Positions 15,750-23,644 of a DNA stretch of 64,000 nucleotides are shown here, piece after piece. Made by a program: the position numbers and the translations under genes. The notes beneath the pieces were generated by a model, which saw nothing but the letters and a program-made list of their open reading frames with translations, was not told the origin of the DNA and made no database searches. The stretch is from a virus, in the IMG/VR virus record IMGVR_UViG_3300024495_000029, positions 1-64,000 of that record; one strand, written 5' to 3'. Position 1 is the first letter of the stretch. Each line of letters starts with the position of its first letter.

Positions 15750-16310
15750 ATGACTTGTGTTGTTGGTCTCATAAAGAGTGGCAAAGTGTTCCTGGGTTCA
15801 GACTCTGCAGCAGTTGATGAAAAGGGCGGACATATATTTGCCCAAAAAAACCCTAAAGTTTTTACTGTTGGGCAGTATGGTATAGCGTTTATAGATAGTT
15901 TTAGAATGGGCCAAATTCTTCAATATGATTGGTCTCCTCCTAGATTTACTGGAAATGCAAAAGCTTTAGACAAATTTATGAGAACAAAGTTTATTGAATC
16001 TGTTAAAGATGCATTCAAAGCAGGTGGCTTTGGTAGCATCGGAGCAAACAATGGTGAGGAAGACACTGGCGGTATATTTTTGGTAGCAGTTAGAGGAACA
16101 GGTAGATTGTTTTACATTGATGAAGATTATCAAGTTGGAGAAAACATTATTCCATACTATGCCGAAGGCGCTGGCCAGGACTATGCTTTAGGGTCTTTAT
16201 TTACTTCACAGAATATGCGTGATCCGTATAAAAGAATGGAGTTGGCTTTAAATGCAGCATCCCAATTCTCCACAGCAGTCTGTCCACCATATCATTTTAT
16301 TGAACTATAA
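15750..16310 (+). CDS. proteasome/HslV-like Ntn hydrolase
   Basis: 186 residues. After removal of Met1, Thr2 would be the N-terminal nucleophile. SDSAA places Asp18 where proteasome beta subunits have Asp17, and Lys33 or Lys36 matches the catalytic Lys33. The late motif AGQDYALGSL is the G-x-G-x-x-x-A-x-G helix start of the family. It is likely a self-compartmentalising peptidase or a related amidohydrolase. The adjacent subtilase gene suggests a proteolysis cluster. There is no propeptide. Confidence 0.72.
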   Translation: MTCVVGLIKSGKVFLGSDSAAVDEKGGHIFAQKNPKVFTVGQYGIAFIDSFRMGQILQYDWSPPRFTGNAKALDKFMRTKFIESVKDAFKAGGFGSIGANNGEEDTGGIFLVAVRGTGRLFYIDEDYQVGENIIPYYAEGAGQDYALGSLFTSQNMRDPYKRMELALNAASQFSTAVCPPYHFIEL

Positions 16311-16313
16311 CTA

Positions 16314-16342
16314 TTGACAAGATCTATAAAATTTACTAGAAT
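16314..16342 (+). promoter_or_regulatory. leaderless promoter of the subtilase gene
   Basis: Consensus TTGACA (16314-16319), 17-base spacer, TAGAAT (16337-16342), then seven bases to the ATG at 16350. The transcript should be leaderless. The apparent longer reading frame from 16314 runs through the promoter and is rejected. Confidence 0.75.
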
Positions 16343-16349
16343 AGTACAC

Positions 16350-17276
16350 ATGAAAACTAAAATAGCTTTATCTTTAATTATCATATTGACAACTATAGCA
16401 GGATGTTCTGCTCTAAAAGCTCAGGCTACTGAGCCTATTAAGCCTTCCGTTGTGATTCTAGATACTTCTGTTAACTCGTCCTTGCCAATTTTTAAGGAAA
16501 GAATTATACAAGAGGTATGTACTTTAGAATGGCCAGTATGCTCAAATCAAACAGGATTCCAGGAAGGACCTGGATCAGCATCTAGCCTATCTTTGGACAT
16601 TATGAAAACTAACTCTTTTAAACATGGAACCATTATGGCTTCTATTTCAGCACAAACAAACGCCTATGTTAATATTGTTTTTGTAAGAATTGTAGGATAT
16701 AAAGATGGTTATAGATATAACCCAACTGCAAAATCTGTAATGCAAGCATTGGATTGGGTAATTGCAAATCAATCTAAATACAATATTGTTGCTGTTGCAA
16801 TGAGTCAAAGCACTCATGATAAATTAACTTTGGCAAAGCTTTGCCCAACAAATGAATTGTCTCCATATGTAGATAATTTAATTTCAAAAAATATTGCTTT
16901 GTTTTTGCCAGCAGGAAATGATGCAGATTTAAAAAATGTAGATTATCCCTCATGTATTCCTAATGCTATTACAGTAGGTGCTTTAGACAAAAAGGGTAAC
17001 ATTGCCACTTATAGCAATGGAAATCCATCTAACGTAGATTTTTATGCTTTAGGACACATAACAACCGCTATTAACCCTACAGGTCAGGTAGAGGCTGTTG
17101 TAGGAACCTCAGCATCTACACAGATTGCTGCAATGCAGTGGGCCACCGTTAAAATGATGAAGCCTGCGTTAACATATAGTGAATTGTTAAATTTGTTAAA
17201 TACTACCTCAAATACTGTAATTAATGGTACAATTAAGGGTGGAAAATCAATTAACATAGAAAAGGCGATAAAGTAA
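16350..17276 (+). CDS. subtilisin-like (S8) serine protease, lipoprotein
   Basis: 308 residues. The signal peptide ends in lipobox TIAGC (Cys about 19). The catalytic triad of family S8 is visible: Asp in VVILDTSVN, His in FKHGTIMAS and Ser in VGTSASTQIAA, with the oxyanion Asn in LPAGNDAD. It would be a membrane-tethered protease outside the cell. It is an unusual phage cargo that may process surface proteins, block superinfection or mature other phage exports such as the proteins at 10364 and 18048. Confidence 0.82.
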   Translation: MKTKIALSLIIILTTIAGCSALKAQATEPIKPSVVILDTSVNSSLPIFKERIIQEVCTLEWPVCSNQTGFQEGPGSASSLSLDIMKTNSFKHGTIMASISAQTNAYVNIVFVRIVGYKDGYRYNPTAKSVMQALDWVIANQSKYNIVAVAMSQSTHDKLTLAKLCPTNELSPYVDNLISKNIALFLPAGNDADLKNVDYPSCIPNAITVGALDKKGNIATYSNGNPSNVDFYALGHITTAINPTGQVEAVVGTSASTQIAAMQWATVKMMKPALTYSELLNLLNTTSNTVINGTIKGGKSINIEKAIK

Positions 17277-17530
17277 TGGAAAAAGATCCAGCAATAGAAA
17301 AGCAACAGTCAATGCTTGAGGGTATTGTAGCCGATATTGTAGGAGAAGTATTTAGAAAGTGGTTTGACCAGTTGCCAGATGAACAAAAAAATAATGAAGA
17401 ATCTGTGGCAACTTTAGGTAAAAACGCTTCAGACGTTACCTATTTTATTGTTCAGCGCTTTATGGAAAAGTTTAATGAGGCAGCAGAACAGATAAAGAAA
17501 GAAGAAGAGCAAATAAATAATAATGCCTAG
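17276..17530 (+). CDS. hypothetical helical acidic protein
   Basis: 84 residues, helical and acidic, with a coiled C terminus (EKFNEAAEQIKKEEEQ). It starts on the last base of the protease gene and overlaps the next by eight. It could be a cytoplasmic adaptor; no evidence beyond position. Confidence 0.55.
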   Translation: MEKDPAIEKQQSMLEGIVADIVGEVFRKWFDQLPDEQKNNEESVATLGKNASDVTYFIVQRFMEKFNEAAEQIKKEEEQINNNA

Positions 17531-17705
17531 AATTGCTCTTGTAAATTCTGCGATATATGATATCCTAGAGCCTGATAGTTCTTTTGAAACAGAACTTGTT
17601 GATATTCCTCAACAGATACTTGACAAGTATGATAAAGTTATGGAAGAATTTTGGGAAGTTCAAAACCAATTAGAACAGTACCAAAGGGCTCAGGAAACAG
17701 AATGA
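17523..17705 (+). CDS. hypothetical small protein
   Basis: 60 residues: a short strand-rich N terminus followed by a coiled coil (residues 30-58). It overlaps the thioredoxin gene by four bases (ATGA), so it is likely cotranslated. Unknown. Confidence 0.55.
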   Translation: MPRIALVNSAIYDILEPDSSFETELVDIPQQILDKYDKVMEEFWEVQNQLEQYQRAQETE

Positions 17706-18004
17706 TCATAACAGATGAAAACTTTGATTCTGTTATAGAATCAAATCAATTAGTATTAGTAGATTTTTGGGCGGAATGGTGCGGTCCATGCCGTAAAGTT
17801 TCGCCAATACTTGATGAAATATCTCAAGAAAAGAATCTACTTGTGGCTAAGCTTAATGTTGATGACAATATAGTTAAGCCAAAAGATTATGGAGTGGTTT
17901 CAATACCGACCATGATCTTGTTTAAAGATAGAACCCCAGTAATAAAAATTATCGGGGCAAAGCCAAAACATGTTTTGCTAAAAGAATTAGCAGAATATAT
18001 ATAG
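17702..18004 (+). CDS. thioredoxin
   Basis: 100 residues from the ATG at 17702. WAEWCGPCRKV is the redox site and SIPTM the cis-Pro loop, in a full thioredoxin fold. It would reduce disulfides in the cytoplasm. One candidate partner is the class II ribonucleotide reductase encoded at 42605, which has C-terminal redox Cys; phages commonly carry both. Confidence 0.93.
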   Translation: MIITDENFDSVIESNQLVLVDFWAEWCGPCRKVSPILDEISQEKNLLVAKLNVDDNIVKPKDYGVVSIPTMILFKDRTPVIKIIGAKPKHVLLKELAEYI

Positions 18005-18047
18005 TCTCTACGCTCAAATTGAGGTAGATTAAGAAGGAGAAAAAAGA

Positions 18048-19100
18048 ATGAAATCATTCAAGAAAATCGCTCTAGCCGTGGTTGCAGCCATGACAATGAG
18101 CACTCTTGTTGCAACATCTGCAAGTGCTGCACCTATGGTAGTAACTTCTGTCAAGAAGGCAGGAACAACCACTACACTGGGAACCGCAGCAACTACACCG
18201 ATTACTTTGCCAGTACCAACAGATAACTCTGTTGATACAGCAGACACAGTCGAGTTTGTTGTAACAGTTGATACAGGAACAGTAGTTTCCGTAGTAGCAA
18301 CAAATGCAGTAATTATTGATGCCGTAGCAACAACTGCTGCACCAAAGACAGCGACATCTGGCGCTGCTACATGGTCACAGAATGTTGGAACAGGTACAAC
18401 AGCAACGTTTTATGTATATACTAAAACGACAGCAATTGGTTCAGTAGCCATTACAAATGGTGGAACTACAACAACATATTATGTACAAGGAATTGCAGGC
18501 GCTATTGATAAGCTTACACTCGCAGGTGTAGATGCAGCAGCAGCAGGCACATCCGTAACTGTTACAATTGGCGCAGTTGACGTATTCGGAAACAAGATTT
18601 CTGGAAAGTCGATTTCAGCAATTGCTAATGGTGCAACTTTAGATACAGCAACAGTAACAACTGGATCTGGTCTAACTAATTTTGGTGTAGCAGACGTTAA
18701 GTTTGTTGCTCCAGCAACTGGTCCTGTAACAGTAGTTGCATATGCTGCTTCAGCAGATATGGCAACAGCAGTTACTGGTTTCAGTACACCTAATTCTTCA
18801 GCAGTCAAGGTAATCTCTGTTCGTGATATCACAGCAGAACTTGCTGCAGTAACCGCACAACTTGCAGCAGAGAAGGCTGCTCGTGCAACAGATAAGGCAG
18901 CAGCAGATGCTGCCCTTGCAGCAGAGAAGGCTGCTTCTGCTAAGGCTCTTGCCGATGCAGCAGCAAAATCTGCAGCAGATCTTGCTAAGGTAAAGGCAGA
19001 CAATGATGCCGCTGTTAAGGCTCTAAAGGATGCTTTCAATGCACTCGCTAAGAAGTGGAATGCAAAGAATCCAAAGGCCAAGGTAACTTTGGTCAAGTAA
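18048..19100 (+). CDS. exported Ala/Thr-rich surface protein
   Basis: 350 residues with AAGAAGGAGAAA before the ATG. A classical signal peptide (residues 1-28, ending SASA) precedes a Thr/Val/Ala-rich beta region (30-260, Ig-like or S-layer-like). After it come an Ala-rich coiled coil (265-330) and a basic KKWNAKNPKAKVTLVK end. The wording of its codons is richer in G and C than neighbouring genes, hinting at recent acquisition from a host. It may be a host-type cell-surface or S-layer protein used to alter the envelope. Confidence 0.6.
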   Translation: MKSFKKIALAVVAAMTMSTLVATSASAAPMVVTSVKKAGTTTTLGTAATTPITLPVPTDNSVDTADTVEFVVTVDTGTVVSVVATNAVIIDAVATTAAPKTATSGAATWSQNVGTGTTATFYVYTKTTAIGSVAITNGGTTTTYYVQGIAGAIDKLTLAGVDAAAAGTSVTVTIGAVDVFGNKISGKSISAIANGATLDTATVTTGSGLTNFGVADVKFVAPATGPVTVVAYAASADMATAVTGFSTPNSSAVKVISVRDITAELAAVTAQLAAEKAARATDKAAADAALAAEKAASAKALADAAAKSAADLAKVKADNDAAVKALKDAFNALAKKWNAKNPKAKVTLVK

Positions 19101-19117
19101 TAGGTTTACCCTATTTA
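19099..19117 (+). terminator. weak hairpin after the exported protein gene
   Basis: AATAGG, a TTTAC loop and CCTATT overlap the stop codon and are followed by TACAA. The 6-bp stem is weak and the larger inverted repeat just downstream may do the work. Confidence 0.35.
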
Positions 19118-19163
19118 CAATCAATTGGGGATATTGTATACTTGTTGTATGATATCCCCAATT
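19114..19163 (+). promoter_or_regulatory. halogenase promoter with large inverted repeat
   Basis: -35 TTTACA (19114-19119), 17-base spacer, -10 TATACT (19137-19142). AATTGGGGATAT (19123-19134) and ATATCCCCAATT (19152-19163) are perfect 12-bp arms around the -10. The repeat could be an operator or a terminator of the gene before. A GAGAGAGAAA ribosome site precedes the ATG at 19181. Confidence 0.6.
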
Positions 19164-19180
19164 TTAGTTAGAGAGAGAAA

Positions 19181-20767
19181 ATGAAACCAAGTCAAAAAAT
19201 TGTTATTGTAGGTGGAGGATCTGCTGGCTGGATGGCAGCCTCATCATTGGTAAGTCAATTAGAATCAGCAGACATTACATTAATTGAAAGCCCTTATGTA
19301 CCATCAATTGGAGTAGGGGAAAGCACACTTGCTGGGCTACCAGCCTGGTTAAGAGCAATAGGCGTAGACCATAAAGACTTTATGGAGTTTACTGACGCAT
19401 CATATAAATTTAGTATTAGGTTTGTTGATTTCCATAAGCTTGGCGACGGAGGATTTCATTACCCATTTGGACATCCAACACTAGAAAATTGCCAACTTCC
19501 AGGCGCAAACGATTGGCATGTAATGAAGTTACTTTTGCCAGAAACTACAACAACACAAAGTTATGTAGATTCATTATTTCCTCAATCGGTACTGTTTAAC
19601 AACAGAAAGTTAAAAAATCCTAAAGACGGCGAACTTGGACCATTCAGATTAGACAGAGATTACGCATTGCATTTTGATGCAATTAAATTTGCTGAATGGC
19701 TTTCTGAAAGATTTGCAAAGCCGAGAGGCGTCAAGCACATAGAAGCAAATGTAAATGATATTATTACAAATGAAAATGGAATTGAAAAAATAATTCTTGA
19801 AGACGGTACAGAAGTATTTGCTGACATATTTGTTGACTGTACAGGATTTAAGAGCATGTTGCTTGGAAAAGCAATGAATGAGCCTTTTGTAAGTTGGAGC
19901 GATAGACTTCCTGTAAATCATGCTTGGGCAGTACAATTACCATATGAAAATCCAGATGAAGAAGTAGATCTTTACACAAATTGTACAGCATTGGGGCATG
20001 GATGGGTATGGAACGCCCCTTTATATTCTAGAATCGGAACTGGATACGTATATTCGGATAAGTTTACTACAAAAGAAGAAGCCCTAGAAGAATTTAAAGT
20101 ATATTTAGCTAAAGATAAGGGGGCTCATCGTGTCCCAGCAGATTCAGCATTTAGACATATTGATTTTAAAACTGGCACATATGCTAGAACTTGGGTAAAA
20201 AATGTTGTTGGAATTGGACTTTCTGCAGCATTCTTAGAGCCACTAGAGTCTAATGGTTTATTCTTTATTCATGAATCCTCAATGATGCTTGCAAGATTGT
20301 TGTCTAGAGGATATGTTAATGCTATTGATCGTGATTTTTTTAATGGTATAACTAGAAAACACTTTGAATCATTTGCTACATTTTTAGAGTATCATTATTG
20401 TTTAAGTTCAAGAAGAGATACAAAATTCTGGGAATACATGACAACTATGGAAAGAGCTCCAGAACTTTGGAGTGCTCCACCAAATACTCCGTTCCTTGAA
20501 GAACTTATAGATAAAACTCAAGGTCAGTCTTGGAGGGCAGCAATAGATAGCGGATTCCACTGTATTGCTGTAGGCCATGAGTACTATCCAATATTTAAAG
20601 CATCAATTCCTTATTGGGAGCATGCTAATCATGGAGCAAATTATGAACAAATTGCTGGAAACTTCTATATTAGAACAGAAAAACTACAAAAAAAGTGGAA
20701 TGATTTTATTAAAAATGCACCAACTCATTATCAATTCTTAAAGGAGAATTATCATAATGAAAAATAA
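19181..20767 (+). CDS. flavin-dependent (tryptophan-type) halogenase
   Basis: 528 residues, the normal length. VGGGSAGWMAA binds FAD at the N terminus and SIGVGESTLAGL follows. The Lys that handles HOCl would be in YKFSIRF, GHGWVWNAPL is the family Trp motif (usually W-x-W-x-I-P, here ending in A-P-L) and PLESNGLFF carries the Glu and flavin contact. The enzyme should chlorinate or brominate an aromatic substrate using FADH2, O2 and halide. It needs a flavin reductase, which I do not see here. Halogenases are known in cyanophages. The substrate is unknown and need not be tryptophan. Confidence 0.88.
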   Translation: MKPSQKIVIVGGGSAGWMAASSLVSQLESADITLIESPYVPSIGVGESTLAGLPAWLRAIGVDHKDFMEFTDASYKFSIRFVDFHKLGDGGFHYPFGHPTLENCQLPGANDWHVMKLLLPETTTTQSYVDSLFPQSVLFNNRKLKNPKDGELGPFRLDRDYALHFDAIKFAEWLSERFAKPRGVKHIEANVNDIITNENGIEKIILEDGTEVFADIFVDCTGFKSMLLGKAMNEPFVSWSDRLPVNHAWAVQLPYENPDEEVDLYTNCTALGHGWVWNAPLYSRIGTGYVYSDKFTTKEEALEEFKVYLAKDKGAHRVPADSAFRHIDFKTGTYARTWVKNVVGIGLSAAFLEPLESNGLFFIHESSMMLARLLSRGYVNAIDRDFFNGITRKHFESFATFLEYHYCLSSRRDTKFWEYMTTMERAPELWSAPPNTPFLEELIDKTQGQSWRAAIDSGFHCIAVGHEYYPIFKASIPYWEHANHGANYEQIAGNFYIRTEKLQKKWNDFIKNAPTHYQFLKENYHNEK

Positions 20768-21056
20768 TAAACATATGCAGTGGTTAGAAGCTTTAAAAAC
20801 TATGAGACATAGAAAATATTGGACTAAAGCAAATACGGTTGAGTTTTTTGCTTTTGTTACTAAAGGAACTATTATTATTCCTGGACTACTTTTTGATATG
20901 TCAATATGGTGGCTATATATATTTGCTTTAGTTTCAAGTCTTGGCCTTATTTGGTCGTCAACTGTAAAAACAATACCAACTTTAATTTGGTTTAACATAC
21001 TTTGGTCAGGATTAGCAATAGCTTACATTGCTAAGCATTTTGGACTAATTTTGTAA
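20757..21056 (+). CDS. membrane protein, hypothetical
   Basis: 99 residues with three hydrophobic segments (about 30-50, 53-67 and 72-92). It overlaps the halogenase by 11 bases. It could be a membrane anchor or transporter linked to the halogenase product; this is only positional. Confidence 0.55.
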   Translation: MKNNKHMQWLEALKTMRHRKYWTKANTVEFFAFVTKGTIIIPGLLFDMSIWWLYIFALVSSLGLIWSSTVKTIPTLIWFNILWSGLAIAYIAKHFGLIL

Positions 21057-21250
21057 TGAATGATATGCGTGGAGTACCCACAGCCGCTTGCCCAAACTGT
21101 GGGTCTACCATGCTAAATATAAATGCTGTATTTGATCCAGAAACCTACTTAGTAGGATTTTATATGTTAGACTGTAAGTGTGCAGAATGCAATACTTTAT
21201 TGACTGCACCTACACCAGTAGATTTGGAGGAAAGAAGATTAGATGCTTGA
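21056..21250 (+). CDS. small zinc-ribbon protein
   Basis: 64 residues. CPNCG and CAECN pairs, with an extra CK before the second, form a zinc ribbon. It starts on the last base of the previous gene. Unknown role. Confidence 0.6.
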   Translation: MNDMRGVPTAACPNCGSTMLNINAVFDPETYLVGFYMLDCKCAECNTLLTAPTPVDLEERRLDA

Positions 21251-21413
21251 ATTAAAATCTCAGATAGAGATCCAGTCCTTTAATTATGATGTTTGTAGAA
21301 TTAAAGGATGTTGGGGTCATGCAGAAGTTTTATGGAGCGGAAAAGAAACTCCAATTATAGATGTTTGTGTAGAACATAGAAAAAGACTTATGGAAGGAGA
21401 TATAAATGTCTGA
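21243..21413 (+). CDS. small Cys/His-rich protein
   Basis: 56 residues. CRIKGCWGH and VCVEHRK give three Cys and two His that could bind one zinc in a treble clef. It overlaps both neighbours by eight bases. Short proteins of this form recur in actinophages. Confidence 0.55.
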   Translation: MLELKSQIEIQSFNYDVCRIKGCWGHAEVLWSGKETPIIDVCVEHRKRLMEGDINV

Positions 21414-21609
21414 TACTAATAGAAAAACCTTGTTAAAAACAGCAAGTTGGGAAACATTTCACTTAGTTGGTGTTGCTGGAGTAATTTATTTATTTACTGG
21501 CGAATGGGAATATGCTAGTCTTGGAGCCTTGATATATATAGGTTGGGAAGCTCTTGGATATTATATTCATGAAAGAGTTTGGGCTAAATTTGGAAAGAAA
21601 ATTAAATAG
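21406..21609 (+). CDS. DUF2061-like membrane protein
   Basis: 67 residues. KTASWETFHLV, two membrane segments and a closing YIHERVWAKFG match the DUF2061 family of small membrane proteins, which in bacteria sit near sulfate and phosphosulfate genes and in phages near varied cargo. Function is not known. Confidence 0.65.
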   Translation: MSDTNRKTLLKTASWETFHLVGVAGVIYLFTGEWEYASLGALIYIGWEALGYYIHERVWAKFGKKIK

Positions 21610-22328
21610 TGATTAAATCAAAAAAGCTTAAAGTCTCAACAGATTTTGATCATATTCCTAATTTAAAACCATCTAAAAATTACGTACCAGAATGGTACGC
21701 AAAGACACCCATGTTTATAGGTGGCAAAATGGAATTTACTAAATGGGGAATGAATCCAGGATTAAGAGCATGTGTTCCTTTTATGGATGCATTTTTAACT
21801 GGATATACAGTAGAGTTATGGACTGATTTAGTTGTTGAACAAACTCAATATGGATCGATGATTAGATGGCCAGGGCAAACAGCAGAGCAGGGTCCAGATT
21901 ATTGGGAGCCATTGCAAGCAAGGGGTCCAGAAATTACACATCCAATGCCAGCACCAAATGGTTACGAAAATAAACATTATGCATGGCACAATCCACATTT
22001 AATTAAAGCTCCTCCTGGGTATAGCATTTTGATCACTCAACCGTTAAATCAATACGATTTGCCATTTTTTACAATGAGTGCTGTTGTAGATTGTGATGCT
22101 GATTTATTAGGTTCTGGAAGAATACCTTTCTACGTTAAAGAAGGATTTGAAGGACTTGTTCCTAAAGGCACTCCACTTTATCAGATTATTCCAATTAAAA
22201 GAGAGCGTTGGGAAACAGAAGATAGCCCAGAATTAAAAAAGGACAATAAGAGAAGGATATGGCAAGTAGGGTCTGTTTTGACTGGATGGTATAGAAATAA
22301 CCTCTGGAACAAAAAAGAATACCACTAA
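21609..22328 (+). CDS. conserved phage protein, DUF6065-like
   Basis: 239 residues from a GTG on the last base of the preceding gene. Features are CVPFMDAFLTGY, a strand with PPGYSILITQPLN, VVDCDADLLG and GTPLYQIIPIKRERW. I recall this order from a family of unknown function in marine phages and secondary-metabolite clusters (DUF6065). The fold looks like a jelly-roll. Its place after a halogenase is suggestive, but no catalytic role is proved. Confidence 0.5.
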   Translation: MIKSKKLKVSTDFDHIPNLKPSKNYVPEWYAKTPMFIGGKMEFTKWGMNPGLRACVPFMDAFLTGYTVELWTDLVVEQTQYGSMIRWPGQTAEQGPDYWEPLQARGPEITHPMPAPNGYENKHYAWHNPHLIKAPPGYSILITQPLNQYDLPFFTMSAVVDCDADLLGSGRIPFYVKEGFEGLVPKGTPLYQIIPIKRERWETEDSPELKKDNKRRIWQVGSVLTGWYRNNLWNKKEYH

Positions 22329-22331
22329 TGC

Positions 22332-22365
22332 TATAATTGTAGTAGACCAAAAGCATGCTGGTCTA
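22332..22365 (+). promoter_or_regulatory. promoter followed by 5' hairpin
   Basis: TATAAT (22332-22337) precedes TAGACCA-N9-TGGTCTA (22343-22365). The hairpin would lie near the 5' end of the mRNA for the three small genes that follow; AGGAGAGAAA is the ribosome site. Confidence 0.5.
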
Positions 22366-22391
22366 ATTAATAAAACCTATAGGAGAGAAAA

Positions 22392-22592
22392 ATGACAGAC
22401 GGTATTAACACCACAGGGTTTACAGACCCAAAGATTAACCCATCTTCGCCATGGGCAACAGAGTCTTATACAGAAGCACCTGCTTCGGCATTTCCAGCTA
22501 AGGATATGTCAACTCAAGGTAATGCAGGATTGAACCAAGAAGGTTCTTCTGCTGCAGGAGAATCTGCTGGCGATTATTCGGAGTCACTATAA
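22392..22592 (+). CDS. small Ser/Ala-rich protein
   Basis: 66 residues, low-complexity, rich in Ser, Ala, Thr and Gly, with no Cys and no hydrophobic core. It is probably disordered. It is well expressed by the look of its promoter and ribosome site, so it may be a minor virion or decoration component. Confidence 0.5.
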   Translation: MTDGINTTGFTDPKINPSSPWATESYTEAPASAFPAKDMSTQGNAGLNQEGSSAAGESAGDYSESL

Positions 22593-22744
22593 TGTGCGAC
22601 ATGTGCGGATGCTCAACTGTATCATCACCAACAGTTTCTGATCAATCAATCCAAAATGAATCTTCAATTTATCTTGGAGCAATAATGGGAATTGATTCAG
22701 AGAACGTATTGGGTGCTGTCGGAGACGCCGCCAACCGTGGATAA
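22592..22744 (+). CDS. small protein with N-terminal CxxCxC
   Basis: 50 residues. MCDMCGC puts three cysteines at the start, and the rest is Ser/Asn-rich and acidic. It overlaps the previous stop by one base. It may carry a metal or lipid at its N terminus; no family known. Confidence 0.45.
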   Translation: MCDMCGCSTVSSPTVSDQSIQNESSIYLGAIMGIDSENVLGAVGDAANRG

Positions 22745-22898
22745 CGGAACTGGCGTAACTCCGCCACCAAATAACGAATCTTCTGGAGCAACAACATCCA
22801 AAGACACTATTAATTTAAATGCTGATCAGGGTGGCAAGCGAAAGAAAAATTCGTTACATATTGGTTCAGTTTCAGATTCTATAAAGAATCCTAACTGA
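22737..22898 (+). CDS. small low-complexity protein
   Basis: 53 residues from the GTG at 22737. Pro, Asn, Ser and Thr dominate, with a basic KRKK patch, and it is likely disordered. The overlap with the previous gene is eight bases. A hairpin terminator follows. Confidence 0.4.
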   Translation: MDNGTGVTPPPNNESSGATTSKDTINLNADQGGKRKKNSLHIGSVSDSIKNPN

Positions 22899-22913
22899 TA
22901 GTATTAAAATGCG

Positions 22914-22933
22914 GCCCCATAGAGATATGGGGC
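22914..22933 (+). terminator. hairpin terminator
   Basis: GCCCCAT (22914-22920), six-base loop, ATGGGGC (22927-22933), followed by TGTATTAATTT. It separates the small-protein operon from the next gene. Confidence 0.55.
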
Positions 22934-22954
22934 TGTATTAATTTAGGGAGAAGA

Positions 22955-23548
22955 ATGAAATCTTTTTATAAAGAAAACCCATTTGGAGAAGATCTATTTA
23001 GCAGAATACTTTCTGAGTGTAATGAAATAGATAAAAGCTTTAATATTGGTCAGTACTCTACTAGATTTGGAAGATATGATTCTGTTTTTGAATTTAGCAA
23101 AGATATCGAGTCCAAACTTATTGAGATTGCTAAAAAAGAATTTAATGAACCAGATCTTGAAATTACATATAACCAAGTAACAAGATATCAAATAGTTGAT
23201 GGGAATGTACCACAATTATTTATGCACGTAGATACTCTTCCATCTACACATACAATAGATGTTTGTTTGGACACAACTGTTCCAGAATGGGGACTTGAGG
23301 TAAAAGATGGAGAAAATGTATTATTATTTAAAGATAAAAAAGGATCTGCAGTATTTTTAAAAGGCGATGAAGATGAGCATGGTAGACCACCGTATCCATC
23401 TCAAAGCCCATCAGATTACTGTAAGATGTTGTTTATAAATCTTGCTCCATCTACACATTGGTCAGCAATAGCACGTAAAAAACTAGGGCCAACAGCGATA
23501 AAACAACAATATTACCCTTTGAGTGTAACTCTTGACAGCCCTAAATAA
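22955..23548 (+). CDS. 2OG-oxygenase-like or cupin-fold protein
   Basis: 197 residues. The only metal-site candidate is H-V-D in FMHVDTLP; a late FINLAPSTHW could give the second His. No clear Arg for 2-oxoglutarate is visible. The order resembles the proteins at 50520-52125, pointing to a family of degraded or diverged beta-helix enzymes. Confidence 0.45.
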   Translation: MKSFYKENPFGEDLFSRILSECNEIDKSFNIGQYSTRFGRYDSVFEFSKDIESKLIEIAKKEFNEPDLEITYNQVTRYQIVDGNVPQLFMHVDTLPSTHTIDVCLDTTVPEWGLEVKDGENVLLFKDKKGSAVFLKGDEDEHGRPPYPSQSPSDYCKMLFINLAPSTHWSAIARKKLGPTAIKQQYYPLSVTLDSPK

Positions 23549-23560
23549 ATAATATAAAAT
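23532..23560 (+). promoter_or_regulatory. promoter of tRNA-Gly/tRNA-Thr
   Basis: TTGACA (23532-23537), 17-base spacer, TAAAAT (23555-23560), ten bases before tRNA-Gly. The -35 lies within the last codons of the gene upstream. Confidence 0.65.
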
Positions 23561-23569
23561 ACTATAGTT

Positions 23570-23640
23570 GCGGATGTTGCATATTGGTAGTGCCTCTGCC
23601 TTCCAAGCAGAAGGGGTGAGTTCGATTCTCATCATCCGCT
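23570..23640 (+). tRNA. tRNA-Gly (TCC anticodon)
   Basis: Acceptor GCGGATG pairs with CATCCGC. The anticodon arm TCTGC-CTTCCAA-GCAGA shows TCC. A CCA follows directly at 23641-23643, so this one may have an encoded 3' end. Confidence 0.9.
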
Positions 23641-23644
23641 CCAG

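Noticed and set aside
16314-16349. Upstream TTG start for the subtilase
   Set aside because: It would place the promoter -35 and -10 inside the gene and push the signal peptide away from the N terminus.
18479-19096. A 205-residue minus-strand open frame opposite the Ala-rich exported protein
   Set aside because: Open only because the plus strand is Ala-rich; the product is low-complexity and runs against the operon.
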